Shown: positions 20,332 to 31,284 of the stretch, one piece after another
Layout of the letters: each line of letters begins with the position of its first letter
Position numbering within the stretch: position 1 is the stretch's first letter
Assembly (NCBI GenBank): GCA_947465495.1
Contig: CANIAS010000001.1
Location: 1 to 64,000, forward strand
Direction of reading: 5' to 3'
DNA from: Candidatus Pollutiaquabacter sp.
GTDB taxonomy: Bacteria > Bacteroidota > Bacteroidia > AKYH767-A > 2013-40CM-41-45
Length of the DNA stretch: 64,000 nucleotides
Position numbers and translations under genes: made by a program
The notes under the pieces: model-generated
Database searches by the model: none
Told to the model about the DNA's origin: nothing
Seen by the model: the letters and a program-made list of their open reading frames with translations, nothing else

Positions 20332-21282
20332 TCAACCTGCAATTGGCTGATGCAAATGCAATAGCATGTCATCGGTCATTTTGACTAGATCAAACTCATG
20401 CTTCCAACCCCAATCGGTGCGCGCTGAAGAATCATCAAAACTCTGCGGCCAGGAATCAGCGATTTGTTGGCGGCTGTCAGGGTGATAAGAGATTGAAAAA
20501 TCAGGTATGTGTTTGCTGATTTCCGCTGCAATCTCACGCGGTGTGAAACTCATGGCTGCGACGTTGTAACTAGAACGAATTTTAACTCGCTCTGCGTCCA
20601 CATCCATGATGCCGATGGTAGCTCGCAATGCGTCGGGCATATACATCATGGGCAACAAGGTGTCAGCTGATAAGAACGATACATACTTATGGGAACGAAT
20701 CGCTTCGTGAAAGATGTGTACAGCATAATCTGTAGTTCCTCCGCCCGGTTCCGACTTCCAACCGATCAATCCTGGATAACGGAGGCTACGTACATCCACC
20801 CCGAATTTTTGGTGGTAATATTCGCACCAGCGCTCTCCGGCAAGCTTGCTGATTCCATAAACCGTATTCGGCTCTGTAATGGTGAATTGTGGAGTGTTGA
20901 CGCGTGGTGTTGTAGGGCCAAAAACTGCAATCGAACTTGGCCAAAAAAGTTTTACGCCTTCCTCGCGAGCAATATCTAGGATACCTAATAATCCATCCAT
21001 GTTCAATCGCCATGCAGACTTTACTTTCTGTTCGCACGTAGCAGATAATAATGCGGCCAACAGGTAAATCTGCTTCACATTATTTTTTCGTACGATATCA
21101 GCGACTGCATGAGTGTCCAGTACATCTACCTGATAAAAGGGCCCGGTACCTAGCAACAAAGGATGAGCCTCCTTGATATCAGTAGCAATGACATTACTTT
21201 CACCATATTGACGGCGGAGTTCTGTAACCAATTCTGTACCGATTTGTCCGTTGGAACCGATGACAAGGATGGACTCTTTCAT
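20332..21282 (-). CDS. NAD-dependent epimerase/dehydratase family, likely L-threonine 3-dehydrogenase
   Basis: 'ILVIGSNGQIGTELV' Rossmann motif, 'YGISKLAGE', 'GTTDYAVHIFHEA' typical of short-chain TDH. Confidence 0.8.
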   Translation of the reverse strand: MKESILVIGSNGQIGTELVTELRRQYGESNVIATDIKEAHPLLLGTGPFYQVDVLDTHAVADIVRKNNVKQIYLLAALLSATCEQKVKSAWRLNMDGLLGILDIAREEGVKLFWPSSIAVFGPTTPRVNTPQFTITEPNTVYGISKLAGERWCEYYHQKFGVDVRSLRYPGLIGWKSEPGGGTTDYAVHIFHEAIRSHKYVSFLSADTLLPMMYMPDALRATIGIMDVDAERVKIRSSYNVAAMSFTPREIAAEISKHIPDFSISYHPDSRQQIADSWPQSFDDSSARTDWGWKHEFDLVKMTDDMLLHLHQPIAG

Positions 21283-21377
21283 GGAAGTCAATTATAGTGT
21301 AAAAGTACGAATTCTTGCCTTATTTAGAACGCAAGAAACCGCGTGTTATTGCAGGTAAATTATCATGGCACTCGCTT

Positions 21378-22949
21378 TCATTGTGTTTTTGCAAATCGAT
21401 TCACTAAGGATGAACCGGCGTCATTTTTTTGGAACAACAAATAGGTGCCGGCAGGAAGCCCAGATACATCTAGAACTCCGGCACCGGTTATTTGTGCGTC
21501 AAGAATTTGACGACCAACTAAATCAGTTACGAATAACGTAGCCGTTCTACCGTCTTCAAAACGAACATGCAGTTGATCCTCGACGGGATTTGGGTAGACC
21601 TCCGACCATGCAGCATTGATATTGTCCTGGACATTGGTTGATGACAGACACAGTACATTGGGATTCACGCTACCAGCTGAACCGATAATGGTTGGCACAG
21701 GTTGTCCAGTGTTGGTCAGACTACCAACGTACGTCGAGACGGATGAAGGAGCAATGGGATTGGCCATAGCCACTGTTGGGGAAATTGACACCTGGTTACA
21801 ACCGCTTTGTCCTTGCGCATCGGTTTTCACGACATACACGTCAAAATCCGAGTACTGTCCGCTACGATCATATTGTCCCACCATCGCATATCCGCCATCA
21901 GCAGTAGGAATGATTGTACCGGCTTCGTGATATGCTCCGTTTGAAACACTGTACTGATTGCTCCAAACAACCGCACCGCTCGCATCTACTTCCATCGCTG
22001 TTAAGTACGATGGTCCATTCATCGAGGTAGAGAGTCCGAACAAGATATAATTACCATTGGCTGCGCGTATTAATTCGCGAGGAGCATCATCATTGCCGGT
22101 TGAATATTTCTTCTGCAATGAGGCTGTGCCAGCGACATTGGTACGGACTAAACCGAAAGCTCCTCCCATCAACCCTGACACACTAGAAAGTGTGGTAAAA
22201 TCACCATTCGGTTCTTCGATCGCACCCACACTAAATCCAGAGCCGAAGCCGAGTGGGATATTCGCAATATAACCGCCAACCGAATCCACCAGTAATAGCA
22301 TGGTGGAATAGGTGTAAATTATTCCGTAGCGATTATTAGACAATCGAACGCATTCAAAGAATGGACAAGCAAGTCCATCTGCGAAATACGATTCATACCG
22401 CAGACTTCCATCACTTTTCAGTTTAAGGATTCCCATACGGCGTTGGCCACCAAATGAAAAAGACCCACCAATCACAAAGCCGCCGTCTTCTGACTGAAAG
22501 ATGCTGTTGCCATCGTTTCCAGCAGTACCACCATACGTACGTGTCCAAAGTGTATCACCGAAAGCATCTGTACGGATTAAAAAAACCTTCGGATTCCCCA
22601 CTCCGAAACTGCTGGTTGTTCCCAACATCAGGTAGCCACCTTCACTCGCTTCGATGACTCGGTAATTATGAAAAAGGTCTGAGCCATTCGTATATCCTCC
22701 GCTATAGGTTTTATTCCACTGCACAGCCCCATCAGCATCCAGCTTGAGCAGAAATGCCAGTTGTGTGCTGGTAGCAGGAACGAACTGAAGTCCTGAAACA
22801 ATATACCCCCCATCGGAGGTCTGCTTGATATCGCTGGCATTTTCAGATGCGCCAAGGTCGATAGCGGTTTGAAATTGCGTCTGAGAGAAGACATTGAGTG
22901 CACAGAGCACTATCAAGGCTAAGAGCGCTAAGGGGGTGTGTTTTTTCAT
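21378..22949 (-). CDS. T9SS-sorted secreted protein with beta-propeller-like repeats
   Basis: Signal peptide; repeated 'TSDGGYIVSG', 'EGGYLMLG', 'EDGGFVIGG', 'ADGGYAMVG'; C-terminal 'VYPNPVEDQLHV...LPAGTYLLF'. Confidence 0.88.
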   Translation of the reverse strand: MKKHTPLALLALIVLCALNVFSQTQFQTAIDLGASENASDIKQTSDGGYIVSGLQFVPATSTQLAFLLKLDADGAVQWNKTYSGGYTNGSDLFHNYRVIEASEGGYLMLGTTSSFGVGNPKVFLIRTDAFGDTLWTRTYGGTAGNDGNSIFQSEDGGFVIGGSFSFGGQRRMGILKLKSDGSLRYESYFADGLACPFFECVRLSNNRYGIIYTYSTMLLLVDSVGGYIANIPLGFGSGFSVGAIEEPNGDFTTLSSVSGLMGGAFGLVRTNVAGTASLQKKYSTGNDDAPRELIRAANGNYILFGLSTSMNGPSYLTAMEVDASGAVVWSNQYSVSNGAYHEAGTIIPTADGGYAMVGQYDRSGQYSDFDVYVVKTDAQGQSGCNQVSISPTVAMANPIAPSSVSTYVGSLTNTGQPVPTIIGSAGSVNPNVLCLSSTNVQDNINAAWSEVYPNPVEDQLHVRFEDGRTATLFVTDLVGRQILDAQITGAGVLDVSGLPAGTYLLFQKNDAGSSLVNRFAKTQ

Positions 22950-23124
22950 GGATGTAGCTTCTGGTTATTGGCGCTAAATGTAGTTTTTTTCTCCCCTTAA
23001 CAGCATGTTACGATTCCGCTTTTTTGAATTTTTCAGCCATATTCTTTGTTAACTTCGTGACGGAAGTTGTTTGTTCGGACAATACCGACTTTGACGGTCC
23101 GTTTCTAGACAATCCAGAACCACC

Positions 23125-25494
23125 ATGACCCTTCGACTCTCCTTCGCCATTGGGCTTTTGCTAACGTTTATAGGGATTTCTGCCCGGCAGTCTGCCGTTG
23201 CACAAGGCCTCCCAGTTTCCATAGGCAACTGGCGCGATCATATTCCTTATGTTAAAGCCATCGCCGTAGCCGATGCCGGCGATCGCATCTATTGTGCTAG
23301 TCGTTTCGGGCTTTTCAGTTACCTGAAAAGTGAAGGCACACTTGACCGATTCTCACGGTTGAGCGGATTGTCCGATTTTGAAATCGCAGGGATTCGTTTT
23401 GATCCTGTTACCGGAATCCTGTTAATCAGCTACGAAAATTCCAACATTGACCTCTTGTACACCAACGATTTTAGCATCGCAAACATCTCCGATCTCAAGC
23501 GAAAGAACATTGTTGGCGGCAAACGTATTAACAGCGTACTTTTCATTGAACGAAAAGCTTACCTAGGAACCGATTTCGGCATCGTCGTAATCGATCTAGA
23601 TCGCAAAGAAGTAAAAGACACCTATTACATCGGTCCTGGTGGATCAAACGTGATCGTTAAAGGACTTGCCTACAATGGCACAAAGTTGTTGGCCGCTACC
23701 AATGTAGGTCTGCGAAGCGCGAACTTCAACGATCCGAACATTTTCAATTACACAGGATGGAGCCTTGAAACCATCGGTCTTTCAGAACCTACAGCCAACT
23801 ACTCCTCCGCCACTTCATTCCATGGGAATTTCTTTGCTGTAAAATCCGCCGATAATGCCTCCGCTGACACGGTGCTTCACCTCGTCAATGGCAGTTGGTC
23901 GCCCATCTTAAACGATTATACACGAGGAGGTCATGTGGATTCATCCGGTGGTTCCTTAGTATATTATAATGTCTTCAAAGCGTCCTCCTACGATGCAAAT
24001 CTCAACCTGCTTCATTTTGCTGATGGCACAGTCTACTATCCATTACAAATACAGAATGCCTGTTGGGACATCGATGGGAGATTTTGGTTGGCCGATATCA
24101 TTCGAGGGCTAGCACAAGTTACTTTCAATCCTACACGGGTTTCTTTTTCAGCACCTACAGGACCTGCTTCTGAGGCGGTATATGCTATGGATTCAAGAGG
24201 CGGAACCTTGTGGGTAGCCTCAGGGTCATTGTCTGGTTTCGCACCATTGTACGATGCAAAAAACGGATGTTATGTACTGAATGATAACGATTGGAATTCG
24301 TTCAACTTCAGCAATGACACGTTGTATGAACGCATGAATCTTCCAGCGATGGTAGCTGTGGCCTCTGACCCTTCGGACCCGTCCAGGGCTTATTTCGGCA
24401 ATTGGCGTGGAGGTGTAATTGAATACGGATTAAACGGTGGTATCAAACAATACACGGAGTCGAACAGTTCGTTACAATCAAAAAGCGGACTTACGAATTA
24501 TATACTTGCCGGAGGCATCACGTTTGATGCCGATGGTGTAATGTGGGTAGCTGCAGGGGGCACTACTTCACCCGTGAATGCACGTTACACAGACGGAACC
24601 TGGAAGTCTTTCCAAATTCCTGACGCATCCGTTTCAAGCTTGTGGCTATTTCAAATTTTAGTGGATGATAACAATAACAAATGGATCATTGCTTACGATG
24701 GACCAAGTGTAGGCGCCGGCATTATTGTTTTCAATGAAAATGATCCTGCAAATCCAAATGATGACGATTACATTCGATTAACAGATCGCATCGGAAATGG
24801 AGCGTTGTCCGATTTATTCGTTCGGTCGATGGCAAAGGATAAAGATGGTTCTATTTGGGTAGGTACCAACAAAGGAGTTTGTGTATTTTACAATCCTTCG
24901 GAAATATTCAGCGGCAGCAATTTCGATGCACAAAAAATCATCATCGAACAAGATGGCTACGCTCAATACCTGTTGGAATCTGAGTATGTGACATCAGTGG
25001 TCGTGGACGGCGCTAACCGGAAATGGTTTGGCACCTACGGAGGCGGCGTATTCCTCCTCTCAAAAGACGGCACGAAGCAGCTACTTAATTTCAATACTGA
25101 TAATTCACCAATTCCTTCCAATACCGTACTCTGTATGACCTTGGATGACGTCACCGGTGAATTATTCATCGGAACCGACAAAGGCATCGTATCCTACCGC
25201 AGCGACGCAACCACTGGCGGTGAATTTTGTGAGAATTATTATGCCTTCCCAAATCCTGTGAAACATGATTATACCGGACCCATCGCTGTGCGCGGACTGG
25301 TAGATGATGCTGACGTCAAGATCACCGATACTGCAGGAAACCTGGTGTATCATACTGTTGCTTTGGGCGGTCAAGCCATCTGGAACGGCAATGATTTTTC
25401 TGGTCGACGTGCTGCCACTGGTGTCTACTTTGTGTACATCACCAATGCAGACGGATCCGCTACCTGCGTGACTAAAATCCTGATGGCGAACTGA
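23125..25494 (+). CDS. porZ: PorZ-like type IX secretion system protein (beta-propeller)
   Basis: 'IGNWRDHIPYVKAIAVADAGDRIYCASRFGLFSY', propeller repeats, C-terminal 'AFPNPVKHDYTGPIAVRGL'; directly upstream of recO. Confidence 0.85.
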   Translation: MTLRLSFAIGLLLTFIGISARQSAVAQGLPVSIGNWRDHIPYVKAIAVADAGDRIYCASRFGLFSYLKSEGTLDRFSRLSGLSDFEIAGIRFDPVTGILLISYENSNIDLLYTNDFSIANISDLKRKNIVGGKRINSVLFIERKAYLGTDFGIVVIDLDRKEVKDTYYIGPGGSNVIVKGLAYNGTKLLAATNVGLRSANFNDPNIFNYTGWSLETIGLSEPTANYSSATSFHGNFFAVKSADNASADTVLHLVNGSWSPILNDYTRGGHVDSSGGSLVYYNVFKASSYDANLNLLHFADGTVYYPLQIQNACWDIDGRFWLADIIRGLAQVTFNPTRVSFSAPTGPASEAVYAMDSRGGTLWVASGSLSGFAPLYDAKNGCYVLNDNDWNSFNFSNDTLYERMNLPAMVAVASDPSDPSRAYFGNWRGGVIEYGLNGGIKQYTESNSSLQSKSGLTNYILAGGITFDADGVMWVAAGGTTSPVNARYTDGTWKSFQIPDASVSSLWLFQILVDDNNNKWIIAYDGPSVGAGIIVFNENDPANPNDDDYIRLTDRIGNGALSDLFVRSMAKDKDGSIWVGTNKGVCVFYNPSEIFSGSNFDAQKIIIEQDGYAQYLLESEYVTSVVVDGANRKWFGTYGGGVFLLSKDGTKQLLNFNTDNSPIPSNTVLCMTLDDVTGELFIGTDKGIVSYRSDATTGGEFCENYYAFPNPVKHDYTGPIAVRGLVDDADVKITDTAGNLVYHTVALGGQAIWNGNDFSGRRAATGVYFVYITNADGSATCVTKILMAN

Positions 25495-26219
25495 TGTTGC
25501 ACAAAACCCGCGGCATTGTTTTTCATACGACCGACTACTCTGAAACGAGCATTGTCGCAAAGATTTACACCGAAATGTTTGGTGTGCAATCGTACTTAGT
25601 CAATAGTGTCCGTAAAAAAAATGCCAAGACCCGTTCCAACATCTTTCAACCATTGTCACTCGTGGAAATGGTTGTCTACCATAAAGAGCGGGGCGGACTG
25701 CAACGTATTTCCGAAATCCGAAACACACCACAATATCGTTCCATTCCTTTCGACGTCAGCAAATCGTCCATACTACTCTTCCTTCACGAAGTCTTATACC
25801 GCGCTATTCGAGAAGAGGATAGCAATCCTACGCTTTTCGAATACTTATTCAGCGCACTGCAACTTCTGGATGTTCAATCGGAAAGCAATCCAAATTTTCA
25901 TCTTTTGTTTCTTCTTCGATTGACCCGTTTATTGGGGTTTTATCCGCACGGTGAATACAGCCAGGATTCGCCCATTTTCAATTTGCAGGAAGGCGTGTAT
26001 CAATCTCAATTCCCTCCACATCCTTTCTACCTCACTACCCCACTCAGTAGTCGATTCGGGGAATTAGTGAATGCCTGTGGCGACCTAACAGCGCATTGTT
26101 CTTTGAGCTCCGAAGAAAAACGGATCCTGATCGATCGGTTGCTGGAATATTACCGGCTACACATTGACGGATTTGGTGAAGTACGCTCCCACAGAGTACT
26201 GGAGCAAGTGTGGGCGTAA
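25494..26219 (+). CDS. recO: DNA repair protein RecO
   Basis: 'KTRGIVFHTTDYSETSIVAKIYTEMFGVQSYLVNSVR' typical RecO N-terminus. Confidence 0.92.
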   Translation: MLHKTRGIVFHTTDYSETSIVAKIYTEMFGVQSYLVNSVRKKNAKTRSNIFQPLSLVEMVVYHKERGGLQRISEIRNTPQYRSIPFDVSKSSILLFLHEVLYRAIREEDSNPTLFEYLFSALQLLDVQSESNPNFHLLFLLRLTRLLGFYPHGEYSQDSPIFNLQEGVYQSQFPPHPFYLTTPLSSRFGELVNACGDLTAHCSLSSEEKRILIDRLLEYYRLHIDGFGEVRSHRVLEQVWA

Positions 26220-26228
26220 TTACACCGA

Positions 26229-27311
26229 TCAAAGGATGTCTTGCACCTTGGCCGCCTCTGCGCGACTAAACCGTCGTCTGATCCAACGTGGAAGTAAAAT
26301 GGCACCAATGAACAAGTATGGGTAATAACTGATCAGTCGCCATAACAAACCAAGGGTTGCGGAAAGTCCATAAGGAATGAATTCGCTGAGAAAATCAGAG
26401 AACATGAATTCCGCCAATCCGCTACCGCCCGGTGTAGGACTCAACAAGATGATAATGCCCATGACCACCTGTCGGGCGAAAACCACGAAGTTATCGATAC
26501 TCGTTTGATGAAATGCGAGAATCAGGCAATTGACAATGGTATAACGTGCGGTCCACGAGGCGAACGTTCCAAAGAAGGAATTCACCCAGAATTTACGTTG
26601 TTTGTTTTTTAATCCTTTGGAAGCGATGACCAATTGATTCCCTGTTTCGAGCGCACTGTGTTTCCAACGGCGAAGAATTGGAAATGAAAATAGCCGTAAT
26701 AAAATATACTTGATGAATCTTGGATTAATAAAAAGAGCATAGGCGACAAACACCTTATAAGCAAGAATGATAAAATAAACGGCCCAGAAAGTATAGTAAA
26801 AGCCTTTGCTCAATGGCACCAGCGCCGCATCCGTTAACGATGAGAACAGCCGTTCTTTCCCAATCGTGAAATAAACGAAGGGCGCCATGATGGCCAGAAA
26901 GACACCATCTTGGAAAGAAGACACCATCACCGCAGTGATGCTCTTTCCCATATTTATTTTTTCACGGTTTAGAATGAATATGGCAAAGATAAATCCGCCA
27001 CCAATCATACCTGGTGCGAGTGCAGAAGCAAATTCCCAGAGCATAATGACGTTGAATGCATTGCGCCAGTTCAGTTCATTATCTGTCAAAGCTCGGATAC
27101 GAACCATATAAGCCCAATCGCGAATCACCATCATGACAAAGGCCATGGCAATCCAGAATGTACTCTTCCAGGTCCAAGTGATTTTTTGAAAGGCGACTGG
27201 ATCAAAACTGCGCAATAGCAGAAATGTGGCTGCTCCCAGACCTAAGAGAACTGGCAAAAGTATCCGGGATGGCCGGAAGGTTCGTAGCAGTTGCCTGGAG
27301 TCGGGTTGCAT
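26229..27311 (-). CDS. Lysylphosphatidylglycerol synthase TM region / UPF0104-type membrane protein
   Basis: Multiple TM helices; 'SALAPGMIGGGFIFAIFILNREK', 'PTPGGSGLAEFMF'. Confidence 0.82.
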   Translation of the reverse strand: MQPDSRQLLRTFRPSRILLPVLLGLGAATFLLLRSFDPVAFQKITWTWKSTFWIAMAFVMMVIRDWAYMVRIRALTDNELNWRNAFNVIMLWEFASALAPGMIGGGFIFAIFILNREKINMGKSITAVMVSSFQDGVFLAIMAPFVYFTIGKERLFSSLTDAALVPLSKGFYYTFWAVYFIILAYKVFVAYALFINPRFIKYILLRLFSFPILRRWKHSALETGNQLVIASKGLKNKQRKFWVNSFFGTFASWTARYTIVNCLILAFHQTSIDNFVVFARQVVMGIIILLSPTPGGSGLAEFMFSDFLSEFIPYGLSATLGLLWRLISYYPYLFIGAILLPRWIRRRFSRAEAAKVQDIL

Positions 27312-27330
27312 GCCAGATGCCGAATAGGGA

Positions 27331-28083
27331 TCAAGCGATCACTGCTTCGGGTTCGCTCAACCAAAAATTATTAAAACCAATTCCTAACGTGATACTGACC
27401 AATTGCTCCTGCAATAATTCGAGCACGGCCAAAAACGTGAAGATCGCTTGCACTTTATTCTCGCAAGCAGTTATCACATCGGTAAAGGCAAGTTTACGAT
27501 GAGCACGTATGCGCTCACGCAGCGACGATTTTTCGCCGGCTATGGTATAGGGATATTGAACAACTTTATGTTTGACGCGTTTGCTTTCCGTTTCAAAACG
27601 AGTCACCACCTTGTTGAAGCTATTCAACAACTGATACAACGTAAGATTCATCAGCTCTTCTGTGTGAGCGTTCTGCATAGCGATGTCCGCAAGTTCACGC
27701 TGAATGTTTCCGCGCGCAGCCTTCAACGAACGATCTTCTTCCATTGTACGGAAGTCTTCGCAGGCCTCTTTAAATTGCTTGTACTGAAGTATGCGTTCCA
27801 CCAAATCTTTGCGTGGATCAATCTCGTTTCCTTCATCATCCAGTTCTGGCCGTGGCAACAACATCTTCGCCTTGATACGCATCAATGTTGCGGCGACCAG
27901 AATGAATTCACTGGCAAGCTCAATGTTGAGCTCATTCATCTGTCGGATGTACTCCAGGAAATCATTGGTAATATTGGAAATTGGAATATTGTGAACGTCG
28001 ATCTCATCCCGTTCAATGAAGAACAGAAGCAGGTCGAAAGGCCCTTCAAACTGGGGCAAACGGACTTCAAATGCTTTTTCCAC
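27331..28083 (-). CDS. scpA: Segregation and condensation protein A
   Basis: 'FEVRLPQFEGPFDLLLFFIERDEIDVHNIPISNIT', 'ASEFILVAATLMRIKAKMLLP'; GTG start. Confidence 0.95.
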   Translation of the reverse strand: MEKAFEVRLPQFEGPFDLLLFFIERDEIDVHNIPISNITNDFLEYIRQMNELNIELASEFILVAATLMRIKAKMLLPRPELDDEGNEIDPRKDLVERILQYKQFKEACEDFRTMEEDRSLKAARGNIQRELADIAMQNAHTEELMNLTLYQLLNSFNKVVTRFETESKRVKHKVVQYPYTIAGEKSSLRERIRAHRKLAFTDVITACENKVQAIFTFLAVLELLQEQLVSITLGIGFNNFWLSEPEAVIA

Positions 28084-28102
28084 AGAAATTTCGGTAAGTA
28101 TT

Positions 28103-28110
28103 CAAATCTA
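28103..28110 (-). promoter_or_regulatory. Candidate -7 box TAGATTTG upstream of scpA
   Basis: Perfect TAnnTTTG on the minus strand 19 nt upstream of the GTG start; no clear -33 TTG. Confidence 0.35.
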
Positions 28111-28241
28111 CGAAAAATCATGGAGAGTGCCGTACTATGCGTAAATGCCACTTGAACGGAGACCTCAATGCATTGATTATTAAATTTTTAACATTAATGG
28201 CGGTGGTTCAATGCCTAAAATTGATCCCTTCAACTACGAAG

Positions 28242-28811
28242 TCAACGCTTTCGAAGCACCCAATACAATCCTTTCACGTTCGTCTTCCATTCCTTCAGCA
28301 GCACAACCAACACAATCTCTTCCAGTAACTCGAGCGTAGTGACCAATGCCGCACCATAAAAAAGTGGCAGAAAAGGACTATCCATAAAAAACAACAGAAT
28401 TAAAAAAGTTCCTTGCAAGATGGCAGCAGACTTTGCCAATAGGGTGTGAAAGCTAGTGATGCGGCCATACCGAAAAAAAGCCAGGATCGTTTGCGTCATG
28501 AACAATAGCAGCATCGTGCCGATAATCAATCGTTGCTCGATTAAAAATTCTCTTTTAAAAAACCAAGCTCCCGCTATACCTGCCAGAATCGTTAGGTCGT
28601 CACCTATAGAATCAAGCCTTGTCCCATGCTCCGTTTCTACCCGCCATTTACGAGCTAAATATCCATCCGTTAGATCCGTCAAGAAACAAAGTCCCAACAC
28701 CCACGCAAAAACATGAATAGTATTGACGGCAATCAACACCATGAGCAATGGGAAGCTAATGATGCGAAACCAGGTGATGGCATTCACAAGATTATAACGG
28801 TAGGAGTTCAT
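28242..28811 (-). CDS. CDP-alcohol phosphatidyltransferase family protein
   Basis: 'NAITWFRIISFPLLM...DLTDGYLARKWRVETEHGTRLDSIGDDLT', matching D-G-x-x-A-R...G-x-x-x-D-x-x-x-D. Confidence 0.88.
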   Translation of the reverse strand: MNSYRYNLVNAITWFRIISFPLLMVLIAVNTIHVFAWVLGLCFLTDLTDGYLARKWRVETEHGTRLDSIGDDLTILAGIAGAWFFKREFLIEQRLIIGTMLLLFMTQTILAFFRYGRITSFHTLLAKSAAILQGTFLILLFFMDSPFLPLFYGAALVTTLELLEEIVLVVLLKEWKTNVKGLYWVLRKR

Positions 28812-28902
28812 ACGCTACTGCGAAAATACTGCTCACAGTCAGCGTAAACACTGACGCTGGTCATGCATCCTGGCTGGTTGATCGATCTACCTTGGCATCA
28901 CG

Positions 28903-31284
28903 ATGACCTACTGTAGCTCTTTCAACCAAATACGCCTTGCTGATATCGGAGATTTCGGCGGCAAGAACGCCTCGCTTGGCGAGATGACGCAACAACTATC
29001 TTCTAAAGGCATACGAGTCCCGGAGGGATTCGCATTGAATGCATATGCCTTCCGTCAAACGTTATCAGAAAACGGCATCATCGAAGAATTAACAGCGGCG
29101 ATGGCACAAATACGACAGGCCGACTTGAACGGTATTGAAAAAGCCAGTGAAACCTGTGGTCGACTAATCGACCGCGTGGTGATCCCTTCGCAAATTCTGC
29201 AAGAAGTCTATGAATGGTACAAAAAAATAGGATCACCATCGGTTGCTGTTCGTAGCAGTGCAACCGCGGAAGATCTTCCAGATGCCAGCTTTGCCGGTCA
29301 ACACGAATCATTTCTAAATGTCTCTGGTGAAAAAGAATTAGAGATTGCGATCCGAAACTGTTACCGTTCGCTCTACTCAGAGCGTGCCATTAAATACCGT
29401 ATAGATCATGGCTTTGATCATGAGAGCGTAGCACTATCTGTAGGAATACAAAAAATGGTGCGTAGTGATCGAGGAGCCGCGGGAGTAGCATTCACCATAG
29501 ATCCTGAAACTGGATTTGACAACGTCATTTATATCACCGGAGCATGGGGCCTGGGCGAACTGGTAGTTCAAGGTGCCGTAAACCCCGATGAGTTCATTGT
29601 CTTCAAACCAAGAATCGAGCTCGGCAAGAATGGGCTCTTGCAAAAAAAACTAGGGTCGAAACCTGAAAAGATTGTGTTTGCAGCGGCGGGGCTGGAAAAA
29701 ACAAAACTCGTATCTACCACTCCTGCTGAACGCGATCAATTTGTATTGAATGATCTAGAGATTCAACAATTAGCAGCGTGGTGCCTCAGCATTGAAAAGC
29801 ACTATGGCTCAGCGATGGATATTGAATGGGCAAAAGATGGTGAATCCGGCGACGTCTACATCGTACAAGCTCGACCAGAGACCGTGCACAGTCGTCCCGC
29901 AAAACCAGTGATTCGTGAATACAGTTTAAAAGAACGTTCCCGAGTTTTGTGTACCGGAGAAGCCGTAGGCCATTCGATCATTAGTGGTCCGGCAAGAATC
30001 GTACGCACGATGGCAGATTCAAACCGTGTAAAAAATGGGGATATTATTGTAGCGGAGATAACACATCCTGACTGGAACAACCTGTTGCGTAAGGCCGTCT
30101 GCATTATTACCGACAAAGGTGGTAGGACGAGTCATGCCAGTATCATTGCGCGAGAACTAGGTATCAGCGCGGTGGTCGGAACTGGGAATTCGACACGCGT
30201 GTTGCGGGACGGCCAGCTAATTACGGTGAACACAGCAGAGGGGTCCAACGGAATCATCTACGATGGCGCATTGCCATGGTCGGTACACGAGACTGTGCTT
30301 AGTTCCGTGCCACACACACACGTACAGCCGATGCTGATACTTGCCGATCCTTCGCGCGCTTTTCGATTTGCAAATTATCCAGCCGCAGGCATAGGTCTGC
30401 TTCGAATGGAATTCATTATTGCTAACGTTATTCGCATTCATCCAATGGCGGTCTTATTTCCAGATCAGGTAGAAGACGCAGGGGAACGCAAACTATTGGA
30501 AGAAATTACCCGACAATATCCCGATAAGCGTACCTACTTTATTGACCAACTCGCTTCTTCTCTTGCCATCATGGCGGCAGCATTCTATCCCAAGGAGGTC
30601 ATCGTCCGGATGAGTGATTTCAAGACGAATGAATATGCGGATTTAATTGGAGGAAAATACTTCGAACCACACGAAGAGAATCCAATGCTGGGATGGCGCG
30701 GCGCTTCCCGGTATTATCGGAAAGAATATAAAGCCGGATTCGGATTGGAATGCGCTGCGATACGCAGGGTCCGCGACACCATGGGATTTACAAATATTAA
30801 GGTGATGATTCCTTTTTGCCGGACGCCAGAGGAAGGTCAGCTGGTATTGGATACAATGAAAGAATTCGGACTTAAGCAACACGAAAACGGACTGGAGGTA
30901 TATGTAATGGCAGAGCTGCCAAGCAACGTATTGCTTGCAAAAGAATTTGCACAAATTTTTGATGGCTTCTCCATCGGCTCCAACGACCTAACTCAATTGG
31001 TGTTAGGAGTAGATCGTGACGCAGAAAACATCCGCGACCTGTTCAATGAAAACAATCTGGCGGTAAAGATGATGCTACGAAAAGTAATCCGCGATGTAAA
31101 AGCGACTGGAAAGAAAATAGGATTATGCGGACAAGCACCAAGTGACCATGTTGCCTTCGCTAAGTTCCTGGTGGAATGTGGCATTGATAGTATCAGTTTT
31201 AATCCAGACGCGCTGATTAAAGGCATCGATAACATTGCCGCAGCCGAAAAAAAACCATTATTACTTGAGCCGTTTAAACAATAA
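28903..31284 (+). CDS. ppsA: Phosphoenolpyruvate synthase
   Basis: 'GGKNASLGEM', 'AVRSSATAEDLPDASFAGQHESFLNV', 'TDKGGRTSHASIIARELGI', 'FSIGSNDLTQLVLGVDRD'. Confidence 0.96.
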   Translation: MTYCSSFNQIRLADIGDFGGKNASLGEMTQQLSSKGIRVPEGFALNAYAFRQTLSENGIIEELTAAMAQIRQADLNGIEKASETCGRLIDRVVIPSQILQEVYEWYKKIGSPSVAVRSSATAEDLPDASFAGQHESFLNVSGEKELEIAIRNCYRSLYSERAIKYRIDHGFDHESVALSVGIQKMVRSDRGAAGVAFTIDPETGFDNVIYITGAWGLGELVVQGAVNPDEFIVFKPRIELGKNGLLQKKLGSKPEKIVFAAAGLEKTKLVSTTPAERDQFVLNDLEIQQLAAWCLSIEKHYGSAMDIEWAKDGESGDVYIVQARPETVHSRPAKPVIREYSLKERSRVLCTGEAVGHSIISGPARIVRTMADSNRVKNGDIIVAEITHPDWNNLLRKAVCIITDKGGRTSHASIIARELGISAVVGTGNSTRVLRDGQLITVNTAEGSNGIIYDGALPWSVHETVLSSVPHTHVQPMLILADPSRAFRFANYPAAGIGLLRMEFIIANVIRIHPMAVLFPDQVEDAGERKLLEEITRQYPDKRTYFIDQLASSLAIMAAAFYPKEVIVRMSDFKTNEYADLIGGKYFEPHEENPMLGWRGASRYYRKEYKAGFGLECAAIRRVRDTMGFTNIKVMIPFCRTPEEGQLVLDTMKEFGLKQHENGLEVYVMAELPSNVLLAKEFAQIFDGFSIGSNDLTQLVLGVDRDAENIRDLFNENNLAVKMMLRKVIRDVKATGKKIGLCGQAPSDHVAFAKFLVECGIDSISFNPDALIKGIDNIAAAEKKPLLLEPFKQ

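Noticed and set aside
23051-23068. AACTTC-GTGACG-GAAGTT inverted repeat upstream of porZ as a regulator site
   Set aside because: A single 6-bp repeat with no second copy or known factor; kept only as a note.
27448-28155. 235-aa plus-strand ORF antisense to scpA
   Set aside because: Shadow ORF; the minus-strand ScpA product is unmistakable and the antisense translation shows no domain-like pattern.
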